DNA of 36,799 bases, from the NCBI GenBank assembly GCA_001303955.1, contig LJUP01000011.1, positions 1 through 36,799 of the forward strand, written 5' to 3'. The notes under the pieces were generated by a model, which worked only from the letters and a program-made list of their open reading frames with translations, did no database searches and was not told the DNA's origin. The translations under genes were made by a program, and so were the position numbers. Source of the stretch: Bacteroides sp. SM23_62 (GTDB taxonomy: Bacteria; Bacteroidota; Bacteroidia; Bacteroidales; SM23-62). How positions within the stretch are numbered: position 1 is the first letter of the stretch; each line of letters starts with the position of its first letter. Shown in pieces: positions 8,448 to 16,919 of this stretch.

Positions 8448-9749
8448 ATGCCCATTGCCAGGTACATATTCTTTTTATTGATTGTTTTGTGCGCATGTTC
8501 CGGTGCTGACAGGTGCCCTGATGATTCTTTAATAAGTACTTCGCATTTAGAACATCTATTCCAGGAAATTGATATTGATGATAATATCCATCTGGGAACT
8601 GTCTGGATCTATAGCAATGCGCCTGATTATCCGCTCGTCAATGATGAAGACGAGGGTTTCACCTGTGTCGATGATGTCTCACGGGCTTTGGTCTTTTACT
8701 GCCGGCAATATAAAAGAAACCCCGTACAGGACAACCTTGAAAAGATAGAATCATTGACAAGGTTCATAATGTATATGAAGGAAGACAATGGTTACTACCA
8801 TAATTTCATGTTTCCGGATAATGGAATTAACAGAATCCATCCGAATAGCAGGCCAATTCCCAATTTCTGGTCCTGGAGGGCTTTCTGGGCTCTGACCGAA
8901 CTGAATCTGCTGGATTCTCCTGAATTAAATGATCTCAGGGATAAGACCAAACCAGATTTAGAACAATTGGTGAACAACATCGAACAAATATTTTCATCAG
9001 AAAGCGATACTACTGAATTTGAAGGCATTAGAATTCCATCAGTTATTGCAGGATACGGGGCAGACCAGGTTGCGGTTATCATGGTTGGTCTTTGCAATTA
9101 TTATCATATAAATAATTCATTATTTGTTAGAGATCTTCTTCTGAAGTTAGGACATTATCTGGTAGCCGTACAGTATGGGGATGAAAACACATCCCCCTAT
9201 TTTGCGTTTTTAAGCTGGGAAAACATCTGGCACGCATGGGGAAATATGCAGGCCTATGCATTATTGCATACGGGCCATATTCTTGAAAATGCTCAGTTTA
9301 TAGATGCTGGATTAAAAGAGGTGAAACATTTTTACCCTTTCTGCATTGAACAAAATTATTTCAGCGAATTCAGACTTGTCAGGAACCATGACTCACTGCT
9401 GTTGAATGATTTGCTTAAGTTCCCACAGATATCCTATGGGATCAGACCAATGGTATTTGCCTCGCTTGAAGCTTATAACATTACGGGTGATGAAACCTAT
9501 GCCATACTGGCTGGCAGGCTGGCGACGTGGTATTTTGGTAATAATCCTGCCAACCAGGTGATGTATGATCATCTGACAGGGAGAGCTTTTGATGGTATCA
9601 ATACTGCCAGTAAAATAAATTATAATTCGGGAGCAGAGTCTACTATCGAAACACTATTAAGCATTCAGGCAATAGAATCGAATCCTGTTTCAAAACAAAT
9701 AGTACAGGAATACTGTATAAAATGGAATTTGTTTCAAGATCAACCTTGA
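8448..9749 (+). CDS. Lipoprotein with predicted (alpha/alpha)-barrel, glycan-active candidate
   Basis: A 433-residue protein beginning with a lipoprotein signal (FFLLIVLCAC, Cys17 lipidated). The mature chain is almost all helical and resembles an alpha/alpha toroid: GFTCVDDVSRALVFYCRQY, DNGYYHNFMFPDN, NFWSWRAFWALTELNL, ISYGIRPMVFASLEAYN and a terminal FDGIN...NYNSGAESTIETLLS. The CVDD and DNGYYHNF motifs recur, as I remember it, in uncharacterised proteins linked to GH130 and glycosyltransferase genes. Asp residues of the CVDD motif are candidates for catalysis. It is wedged between two GH130 genes, 8 bases after one and 19 before the other, so it very likely acts on the same glycan, but in the periplasm or at the outer membrane. 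Its reaction is unknown to me. Confidence 0.8.
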   Translation: MPIARYIFFLLIVLCACSGADRCPDDSLISTSHLEHLFQEIDIDDNIHLGTVWIYSNAPDYPLVNDEDEGFTCVDDVSRALVFYCRQYKRNPVQDNLEKIESLTRFIMYMKEDNGYYHNFMFPDNGINRIHPNSRPIPNFWSWRAFWALTELNLLDSPELNDLRDKTKPDLEQLVNNIEQIFSSESDTTEFEGIRIPSVIAGYGADQVAVIMVGLCNYYHINNSLFVRDLLLKLGHYLVAVQYGDENTSPYFAFLSWENIWHAWGNMQAYALLHTGHILENAQFIDAGLKEVKHFYPFCIEQNYFSEFRLVRNHDSLLLNDLLKFPQISYGIRPMVFASLEAYNITGDETYAILAGRLATWYFGNNPANQVMYDHLTGRAFDGINTASKINYNSGAESTIETLLSIQAIESNPVSKQIVQEYCIKWNLFQDQP

Positions 9750-9768
9750 GTAATAATTAAATTTCAAT

Positions 9769-10908
9769 ATGAGGATCTTTACTGTCGATAAGATAATACT
9801 CTCACCGTATGATATAGATTTGTCGTACTCACCATTACGTAAGCAGCTTGATGTTAAAACCTATGTTCTGGGTGCATTCAATCCCGGAATGACAAAGCTT
9901 CCCGATGGAAACCTGATGATCATGGTGCGGATCGCCGAAGCATTGCAACATCCTGTTAATGAAGCAAAAATATCTGCCATCCGGTGGGATAAGAAAAAGG
10001 GATATGTTCTTGATGACTACAAATTGGATCAGGTAGACACCTCAGATCCAAGGAAGTTTATCATAAAGGATTTCTTGCCAAATCCAGTATTTGCCCTGAC
10101 ATCATCATCCTGGCTCTTACCTGTTGAATTATCTGCGAATGGATCTGAAATCATAAGGATTCATTATGACAAAATCATTGCGCCGCAAAAAGGGTATCAG
10201 GAATATGGAGTTGAGGATGCACGTATTTCATATATCAAGGGTAAGTATTATATGACTACTTGTTCGGTAAGTTCGGAAAGACATTCCACAACTTTATATA
10301 CCTCTGATGATGGGTTAAACTATCAACTTGAAGGGATCATTCTTGATCACCAGAATAAAGACATGATTTTGTTTGAAGGAGTCATTGATAACAAGTACAT
10401 GGCTCTTACCAGACCTTTGGGCAGCTCCTATTTTGCAACATCCCCTCACAGTATTTTTAACCCTGGACCATCGATTAATCTTGCACAGTCGCCTGATCTA
10501 TTACATTGGAAGCCACTGGATGAACCTTTTATCAGACCGCAGAAAAAATCTGGTCAAATATTAAAATTAGGTGGAGGTACCCCGCCCATATTAACCCCAG
10601 ATGGATGGCTTGTTTTATTCCATGGGGTGGAAAAAAAAGAAGAGGTGGGTATTTACAGGACCTATTGGGCAATACTGGATAAAATCAATCCCCAAAAGAT
10701 ATTGCACCTTGAAATGAAAATACCACTTCTGGAAGCAAATCCTGGCCTTACAAGTGAATTTAGAGAAATAATATATCTCGAAGATGTTGTATTCACTACG
10801 GGAATTGTTAAAATGGAGGATTACTATATAATAGCATCAGGTGAACTTGACCTTTGTACAAGAATTACTCATATTCCAAAATCGGATTTTAGACTAAATC
10901 CTAGATAA
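9769..10908 (+). CDS. Second GH130 family mannoside phosphorylase/mannosidase (short form)
   Basis: A 379-residue cytoplasmic GH130 protein without the N-terminal extension of its neighbour. Blade motifs include FNPGMTKLPDGNLMIMVRIAE near the N-terminus, YGVEDARISYIKGKYYMT at ~146 with the expected acid Asp, a central MALTRPLGSSYF, and GGGTPPILTPDGWLVLFHGVE. The HGVE and GGGTPP stretches are strong family markers. It differs greatly from the first GH130, so the pair is not a recent duplication. In characterised beta-1,2-mannan systems one GH130 phosphorylase takes longer oligosaccharides and another the disaccharide. A similar division of labour is plausible here, releasing mannose 1-phosphate, but the phosphate-binding residues need a structural alignment to tell phosphorylase from hydrolase. 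Confidence 0.9.
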   Translation: MRIFTVDKIILSPYDIDLSYSPLRKQLDVKTYVLGAFNPGMTKLPDGNLMIMVRIAEALQHPVNEAKISAIRWDKKKGYVLDDYKLDQVDTSDPRKFIIKDFLPNPVFALTSSSWLLPVELSANGSEIIRIHYDKIIAPQKGYQEYGVEDARISYIKGKYYMTTCSVSSERHSTTLYTSDDGLNYQLEGIILDHQNKDMILFEGVIDNKYMALTRPLGSSYFATSPHSIFNPGPSINLAQSPDLLHWKPLDEPFIRPQKKSGQILKLGGGTPPILTPDGWLVLFHGVEKKEEVGIYRTYWAILDKINPQKILHLEMKIPLLEANPGLTSEFREIIYLEDVVFTTGIVKMEDYYIIASGELDLCTRITHIPKSDFRLNPR

Positions 10909-10944
10909 TTATACAGGGTAATCATTGCAGAAATTATTCATGTC

Positions 10945-12051
10945 ATGGCAGAAATCAGGTTTGAGAATGTTTCAAAGATCTATCAGCAGAAAGTCAAAGC
11001 GGTAAAGGATATTAATCTTAGCATAAATGACAAGGAGTTTGTGGTTCTGGTTGGTCCGTCAGGATGTGGAAAATCAACCATTTTGAGAATGATTGCTGGA
11101 CTTGAAGAAATAAGTGAAGGCAAACTATATATAGATAATAAACTCGTTAATAATCTTCCCCCTAAAGACAGAGATATAGCAATTGTATTCCAGAATTATG
11201 CCTTATATCCCCATATGACAGCCTATGAAAATCTTGCATTTGGGCTCAAGATCAAGAGAATGGATAAGAAGTCAATTCAGGCAAGAGTTATGAGGGCAGC
11301 ACGTATTTTAGAGATTGAAGAACTCTTGGACAGAAAACCAAGGGCAATGTCAGGCGGACAAAATCAACGGGTTGCCATAGGCAGGGCTATAGTCCGTGAT
11401 CCAAGAGCATTTCTCTTTGACGAACCCCTTAGCAATTTAGATGCAAATCTAAGGGTCCAGATGCGTATTGAAATCGCAAAACTTCATAAAAGACTTAATG
11501 CAACTGTAGTATATGTTACGCACGACCAGGTTGAAGCCATGACGTTGGGTGAAAGGATTGTTATCATAGACAAAGGTGAGATACAACAAATTGATACACC
11601 ATCGAATCTGTATGCAAATCCTGCAAATCTATTTGTGGCTGGTTTTATCGGTACTCCCCCGATGAACTTTATACATGGTAAGGTAATTCAAGCGAATGAC
11701 GGCATACTTTTTACAGATAATTCGCAAAAATTTAAAGTCAATCTTCCGTCAAATCATCTGCTAATGAAATACATTGAAAAAGAAGTTGTTCTTGGAATAC
11801 GATCGGAAGATATTTATTATCAGGCTGGGGAGAGTAAAAATGAATTCGCAGTATTAAGTTCTGAAATTAAGTTTGTAGAAAAACTTGGACATGAAATATA
11901 TGCTTATCTTCAATTACAGGACCAACAAATAATCTCCAGGCTTAAATATGATGCTGAAATAATGAAAGGAAGGGTAACCGATTTTTATTTTGACATACGT
12001 AAAATGTATTTCTTTGATAAGTACACAGGGGCAAATCTTCAGATGGAATAA
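10945..12051 (+). CDS. Sugar ABC importer ATPase, MsmK/UgpC/MalK family
   Basis: A 368-residue ATPase of normal family length. It has Walker A GPSGCGKST at ~38, Q-loop FQNYALYPH at ~82, a signature MSGGQNQRVAIGRAIVRDP (M for the usual L), Walker B AFLFDEPLSNLDA, and H-loop VTHDQVEAMTLGERI. After ~240 residues comes the C-terminal OB-fold (MOP-like) regulatory domain of the CUT1 sugar importers, containing VLGIRSEDIY. The gene is the last of the + strand run, 36 bases after the second GH130, and energises the importer encoded at 3965-6978. It ends five bases before the convergent operon on the other strand. Confidence 0.94.
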   Translation: MAEIRFENVSKIYQQKVKAVKDINLSINDKEFVVLVGPSGCGKSTILRMIAGLEEISEGKLYIDNKLVNNLPPKDRDIAIVFQNYALYPHMTAYENLAFGLKIKRMDKKSIQARVMRAARILEIEELLDRKPRAMSGGQNQRVAIGRAIVRDPRAFLFDEPLSNLDANLRVQMRIEIAKLHKRLNATVVYVTHDQVEAMTLGERIVIIDKGEIQQIDTPSNLYANPANLFVAGFIGTPPMNFIHGKVIQANDGILFTDNSQKFKVNLPSNHLLMKYIEKEVVLGIRSEDIYYQAGESKNEFAVLSSEIKFVEKLGHEIYAYLQLQDQQIISRLKYDAEIMKGRVTDFYFDIRKMYFFDKYTGANLQME

Positions 12052-12056
12052 GCCTT

Positions 12057-13541
12057 TCACGTACCATTAAACTGGTATCTGGCATATTCGAAAGGGCAAC
12101 TGGGATTTATATTACGGTTGTAGACCACATCATTGAAATATACTTTTGCCTCATGGGACCATTGTGTGTCACCAAATAATGATTTGTAATAAGGTTTGAA
12201 TGCCTCTAAAGCCAGGAACCAGGCTTCTGTTCTTTCAGTGCTGATTTCTTTCACCAGGTCAAGACAGATCGTGGTGTAAACAGCCCGAGCCATTTGTATT
12301 GGATCGCCGGCCAGTTCGTTTTGAATAATGGGCCACCACATTGTGCGCAGCTCACCTATTCGGTGCAATGGTTCGGGTAGCCTTTCTATATTGGATGGTT
12401 CTTCCGTAGGGATCAGGAAACCTGGCTTTCCGTCTATTTCTGTTACTTCTCCACCATTCTCCAGGATTACATTCTTTGCAATCTGGAAGTGCATATCAGC
12501 AAAACGGGTAATGCTTAGATCGGTGGGCAAACCGGGCCGCCTGTTATTTTTATATTCATCCTTTATCTTCCATCCCTGTGCTCTTATCCATTTTTCACCT
12601 TTTATCACACCCATAATGGTTCCAACCATGGCTGCGACATTATCTGCATCCCATCCAAAATTGAAAGAATGGCGGATGGCTTCCACAAAATCACCTTCTC
12701 CATGCAGGATAGAGGCGATGGTAGCCGCTGTAATAATCCTGTAACCGTTGCCCCCTCCCGGCCCACCAAATGAGCCATTCCAGTATTCCTCTTTGATGGA
12801 CAACCGGGTGGCACGCCAGTCCCCGGGATGTGCCCGGTACCAAAATATTACATTGGAAACTATTTCGTGGATCTCACTATCCGGATCTACAGCAGCTAGT
12901 CCAGCTTTGATCACCTCCATATAATCGTCTTCAAAAAAAGCAGTGGCAATCATGGCATCGTACAGTTGTGTTGTTTGTGCAGGTTCTCCATCAATGGCAA
13001 CATGGGTATAATGTGTACCAATTCTGGCAGCAGTTTGAGGCATACCCGGTGATATCAATGCGAATTGTTCGCTGAGGAATTGTCCGGATATGTTGAACAC
13101 GGCCCAGGGATTAAATGCAATTCGACCGGTATAAGGAGGCTGAATGCCAATATCCATCAAATTGCGCGCGTACCTGTTGGAACACCAAATATGATCACTG
13201 ATATTTTCTATCCAGAGCTCATAAATTTCATTGTACGGCAAAATATACCTGCCTGATTTCAGTATATGATAAATGTACATGAACTCAATATCCGTATCAT
13301 CATCTGTAAATGCACCATTCGAAAGATCAGGTGTATACTCGGTCACATTTCCGGGCTCATCGGTGTATTTGTTCTCATGCACGAGGCCGTTCAGGTTGCC
13401 AAAAAACTGTCCTATAATTCCTCCATTGATTTTATCACGAAGCAATTCAGCGGTTATTTCTCTGGTTTCCCCAGAAACATTCAGAGAGAAATGAATAACA
13501 AGAATGCAAGAAATCATTATTTTCATCAGATAATTATTCAT
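12057..13541 (-). CDS. Exported ADP-ribosylglycohydrolase-fold protein
   Basis: I start this protein at 13541 rather than 13604: this gives 494 residues with a signal peptide (MKIMISCILVIHFSLNVSG) and an 8-base overlap with the upstream stop. It belongs to the ADP-ribosylglycohydrolase (ARH/DraG) fold. The binuclear Mg2+ site motifs are present: GAFTDDDTDIEF around residues 77-88 and GWDADNVAAMVGTIMG around 297-312. The opening DKINGGIIGQFFG is the usual first helix. Family members remove ADP-ribose from proteins or metabolites, but exported versions in glycan-rich genomes have no settled substrate and may cut other N- or O-glycosidic bonds. It is the last gene of a three-gene operon of exported proteins. 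ADP-ribose being available outside the cytoplasm seems unlikely, which argues for a different substrate. Confidence 0.88.
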   Translation of the reverse strand: MNNYLMKIMISCILVIHFSLNVSGETREITAELLRDKINGGIIGQFFGNLNGLVHENKYTDEPGNVTEYTPDLSNGAFTDDDTDIEFMYIYHILKSGRYILPYNEIYELWIENISDHIWCSNRYARNLMDIGIQPPYTGRIAFNPWAVFNISGQFLSEQFALISPGMPQTAARIGTHYTHVAIDGEPAQTTQLYDAMIATAFFEDDYMEVIKAGLAAVDPDSEIHEIVSNVIFWYRAHPGDWRATRLSIKEEYWNGSFGGPGGGNGYRIITAATIASILHGEGDFVEAIRHSFNFGWDADNVAAMVGTIMGVIKGEKWIRAQGWKIKDEYKNNRRPGLPTDLSITRFADMHFQIAKNVILENGGEVTEIDGKPGFLIPTEEPSNIERLPEPLHRIGELRTMWWPIIQNELAGDPIQMARAVYTTICLDLVKEISTERTEAWFLALEAFKPYYKSLFGDTQWSHEAKVYFNDVVYNRNINPSCPFEYARYQFNGT

Positions 13542-14481
13542 TTGGTCTTTGACATGCGTTAATAAATTCTTCAGCCGATGCGGAATACCCAAATTCCGTC
13601 TCAATCATCCGGATGGCAGCGAATGTCATCCACTTTCGTTCAAAGGTTTCTTCATATTCATATGCTGTGGTACAATCGCGCAGCACAATGCAGTTATATT
13701 GAAAGGTATTTGACATTTCACGGATGGCACCGGGAATATTCAGCAAACATAGATCTGCCATGAAACCTGCATAAATCAATATACTTATGTTCTCTCTTCT
13801 GCAAAGGCCATTTAATTGCCATCCTGTTACAAATACATATTCATCTGGAAGCGGTTTCAATGATCCGGCAATGTCAAACTCTTCAGCATGAGTCCTCCAG
13901 ACCGGTCCGGGATAATTTCCGCCATATTCTCTTTCCCATCCCTCCTGATAGTTAACAGGTTCAATGCATTTTTCAAATGTCACCCGCCTGGCAGGATTTT
14001 GTAACTCAGGATCATTTTTGAGTTCCTGGTATTGCGGATATTTTTCAGCATAGGTTGATTGTGCCAAATGAAAAACTTTTATTCCGGATTGGCGGGCAGC
14101 TTTTAAAACCGGATGGATGTTTTCCTTAATTATTTTATGGGCTTCAGGAACCCAGGCTCCTGCTTCACCATCTGTCCATGTTGTTGTATCAACAATGGGA
14201 TAAGGACCATCTGCTTCTCCCAGGTTCCAGGTGTGCACAAGCACCAGTCCGACTTTTCCGGAATTGACATCCAGGGTATCCAGATGCAATCCTTCTGTTC
14301 CGGAGCGTGGCATCCCGGGGCCATATAACTGTGCAATCTGATAATACCGGACAGGCAGCATGAATGATTGATCCGTTTGATCGTCCCCAGCACCATGCCT
14401 CCCTGATACCTTAATTGGATTAATTGAAATAATCAAATTACTCAGTAAGATTATTCCAAGATGTATGGTCCTTATTTTCAT
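13534..14481 (-). CDS. Exported isochorismatase-fold (cysteine hydrolase-like) protein with altered catalytic residues
   Basis: The likely start is the ATG at 14481 (MKIRTIHLGIILLSNLIIS...), ten bases after the previous stop, giving 315 residues with a signal peptide. The isochorismatase/nicotinamidase fold is recognisable from KVGLVLVHTW on the first strand and from YAGFMADLCLLNIPGAIREM, which carries the expected nucleophile Cys (~245) in the GxxxDxC context. The family triad is Asp-Lys-Cys. The position normally read as D (LVIDMQ) is His83 here, and the segment that should hold the Lys reads VTGWQLNGLCRREN. Either the chemistry is unusual or the protein is not catalytic. It is cotranscribed with an ARH-fold and a glycosidase-like protein, all exported. 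Confidence 0.82.
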   Translation of the reverse strand: MKIRTIHLGIILLSNLIISINPIKVSGRHGAGDDQTDQSFMLPVRYYQIAQLYGPGMPRSGTEGLHLDTLDVNSGKVGLVLVHTWNLGEADGPYPIVDTTTWTDGEAGAWVPEAHKIIKENIHPVLKAARQSGIKVFHLAQSTYAEKYPQYQELKNDPELQNPARRVTFEKCIEPVNYQEGWEREYGGNYPGPVWRTHAEEFDIAGSLKPLPDEYVFVTGWQLNGLCRRENISILIYAGFMADLCLLNIPGAIREMSNTFQYNCIVLRDCTTAYEYEETFERKWMTFAAIRMIETEFGYSASAEEFINACQRPNE

Positions 14482-14491
14482 AATGCTGGTC

Positions 14492-16714
14492 TTAATATTT
14501 GATAATGATCCCTTCATACAAATCCAGTTCAGGCAGGTTTATATGGACTTTATTATCCATTATCTTAAAGGGAACACTGTTTCCATCAAAATCCCTGATA
14601 TCGGCCGGGATTATTCCAGGAGAGAATGTAAACTCAATGTTCTTGTGAGGTACAATATACCGGATCACTCCTATGCCTTCATGCTTGCCCCTGACAAGTG
14701 GACTTGTGTTATGATTGATCATCAATATCGTATACAGCTTTTTTGACAGGTTGTGAAATATCCTTATCTCAACCGGTGGTGGTATTTCGGGAGTTTCCAG
14801 TATGGAAGGACCGCCAGCCCAAAGGATTGTTCTTTCCAGCATGCTGGTATATTCCGGAGCATACACCCTTCTCTCAATTTCGTCAGCCTGAGGAACGAAA
14901 TATGCAGTTTTACCCTTGCCATATTGACGTACAATTGCCAGGGGCCAATGGGCAGGACCGGGAAAAACGCCTCTTCTGTTATATTCCCCGGCAGACAATC
15001 TTGCATGATCGGGAAGGTGAATATCTCCGATAACCGTTGCATCTGCGACAGGTTTGATGGCAGCAAAATTCCCCCAGAAACTGAAATATGCATCTTCAGA
15101 CATTTCAGCCGTTATTGTATGATCCGGCCTTGTACTTGCATAATAAAAGTAACCGCGGTCAATATCGCTTACCTTTAGATCCGGATGCCGGAAAAGCGTC
15201 GCCGTTGTAAAAGGGGTTTGAATGTCAAGTAGTTCATATCCAAACACATCGGACAGAATTGGTTTCTCACGTATACTGCCATTCGGTTCCTTGTATCCGG
15301 TCATATGGGTAGCAACCAGTCCCATTCCTTGATTTACCGCGCTCTTTATGGCTTCTGCGGCCTTTTCACTAAGGTAAGCTGCACTTGGAACTATCAGGAC
15401 CCGGGTTTTTTCCAGGTCTCCTTCCTGGATCCCTTTTTCCGTAATTAAATTAAAGGGTATATGTGCTTCAAACAAAAGCCTGTAAATCCCTTCAAAATCT
15501 TTCATATATTCAACCGGATCCTGCATATAGGTAGGCAGGGAATGAAGAAGGGTTGCATAATAGACTTCTTTACCTCCGTCATTTAAATCATAGAATTTCT
15601 CAATATCTGCAAATGTCTGACCAAGTTGCTCCTTCCCGGTGGCATCAAAATCCATAACACAAAGATCAAGCATTAAAGGAGCTGAATGATTTGCCACACA
15701 ATCCATCAGTAGCATTTGAGTCCCCTTAACAGGGAAGTGCCTTGCATCATGTTTTACAGAATGTCTCACATTACCCCAGATGGCACCGTTCTCAAAATAA
15801 CTTTTGGTGATCCGGTGTTTCATTCCCAGGGCGACCAGATCATCCCTCTGATAAAATTCGGGCAAGACGACATCCACAAGCCCGACACCCAATCTGGCAT
15901 GATGGTTTTTGATCCAATTCTGGACATACGCAGTTCCAGGCTGGCTCTCTTCAATGATTTTCCGAATACCGGCACAAAATCCTTTGATACTGCGTTCTCT
16001 GAATTCATTAAGCGAGCTGGGGTATCGGGAAGCAGGAATGCCATGGTTGAAGGCGAGCACAAATTCATCCTCTACAACTGGCATGGACCTGCCATACAGG
16101 TTTTTGAATTTCTCCTGGCAGCTGGGACAATAGCAACTCCCCGGTAACTGGTCAAAATATATCCCATCCACATCATAATTGGTAAGTACTTCCCTCACTT
16201 CTTCATAAATCAGATCCCGGTAAGGCGTGTTGTAACATATATAATTGAATTCTCTTCCGGGTTGTCCATTCACCGGGGGACCATGAACGATCCAGCCGGG
16301 ATGTTCCTCCAGTACCCTTCCAGCGCCCATGGAGGTACCCAGCCACCATGGGACAAAATACAGATCGTTCTTCTTGCAAAGTGCGGCCAGCTCACCAATG
16401 AGATCCATTTTTCCGATCCTGTCATATTTTGGTGAAACTTCGCTGTCCCATAATGCATAACCATATACCGATACGCAAAAGGCCAGGGTGTTACAGTTCA
16501 GGTCTCTGGTTTTCTGAACCAGGTGCCTTGCATAATCCCTGTCCAGGTCTTCACCGATCCGGATCCAGTCATAGAATACCCGTGCCGTTTCATACCAGGG
16601 TTTATCATCTGCTTTCGAAATCTGGGCACTGAGAGTGTTATTATTGACAAAGAGTATGATCAGGACTGCTGAAAAGGAATTTGACCACAGAAAGGATCCG
16701 GCATTTTTAGGCAT
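14492..16714 (-). CDS. Exported GHL6-like hypothetical glycoside hydrolase with trimerisation-like domain
   Basis: A 740-residue protein with an N-terminal signal (FSAVLIILFVNNNTLSA). Residues ~40-330 look like the TIM barrel of the hypothetical glycosyl hydrolase 6 group: HLVQKTRDLNCNTLAFCV, EHPGWIVHGPP, VLTNYDVDGIYFDQLPG and a CYCPSCQEKF cysteine cluster. Residues ~390-620 resemble the class I amidotransferase-like trimerisation domain of GH42 beta-galactosidases: TRVLIVPSAAYLSEKAAEAI, GYELLDIQTPF, and VRQYGKGKTAYFVPQADE. A beta-rich C-terminal domain ends the protein. The GH42 clan suggests galactoside or related substrates, but no activity can be assigned. The DGIYFD Asp residues are candidate catalytic groups. 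It is the first gene of the operon with the isochorismatase-like and ARH-like genes. Confidence 0.82.
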   Translation of the reverse strand: MPKNAGSFLWSNSFSAVLIILFVNNNTLSAQISKADDKPWYETARVFYDWIRIGEDLDRDYARHLVQKTRDLNCNTLAFCVSVYGYALWDSEVSPKYDRIGKMDLIGELAALCKKNDLYFVPWWLGTSMGAGRVLEEHPGWIVHGPPVNGQPGREFNYICYNTPYRDLIYEEVREVLTNYDVDGIYFDQLPGSCYCPSCQEKFKNLYGRSMPVVEDEFVLAFNHGIPASRYPSSLNEFRERSIKGFCAGIRKIIEESQPGTAYVQNWIKNHHARLGVGLVDVVLPEFYQRDDLVALGMKHRITKSYFENGAIWGNVRHSVKHDARHFPVKGTQMLLMDCVANHSAPLMLDLCVMDFDATGKEQLGQTFADIEKFYDLNDGGKEVYYATLLHSLPTYMQDPVEYMKDFEGIYRLLFEAHIPFNLITEKGIQEGDLEKTRVLIVPSAAYLSEKAAEAIKSAVNQGMGLVATHMTGYKEPNGSIREKPILSDVFGYELLDIQTPFTTATLFRHPDLKVSDIDRGYFYYASTRPDHTITAEMSEDAYFSFWGNFAAIKPVADATVIGDIHLPDHARLSAGEYNRRGVFPGPAHWPLAIVRQYGKGKTAYFVPQADEIERRVYAPEYTSMLERTILWAGGPSILETPEIPPPVEIRIFHNLSKKLYTILMINHNTSPLVRGKHEGIGVIRYIVPHKNIEFTFSPGIIPADIRDFDGNSVPFKIMDNKVHINLPELDLYEGIIIKY

Positions 16715-16919
16715 AACTTATTGATTTATTTTATCAGCTGTTTGACATCAATAACATCCGGGGTACGGCAGAATAAAATTAAGCGACAGATTAATGAATT
16801 CAAAGTTGTTGATGGATTTCATATGCCTGACGACCTGGATCCACCTGTCGTGGTAGGCCGTGAAATCATGGACCCAGATAAGACCATATACCGTTTTGGT
16901 CTCAGGTACAGCAGATTTG

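Noticed and set aside
12062-12077. Small hairpin TACCA-TTAAAC-TGGTA at the convergent junction
   Set aside because: The stem is only five base pairs, lies inside the end of the ARH-like gene and has no T tract, so I do not call a terminator.
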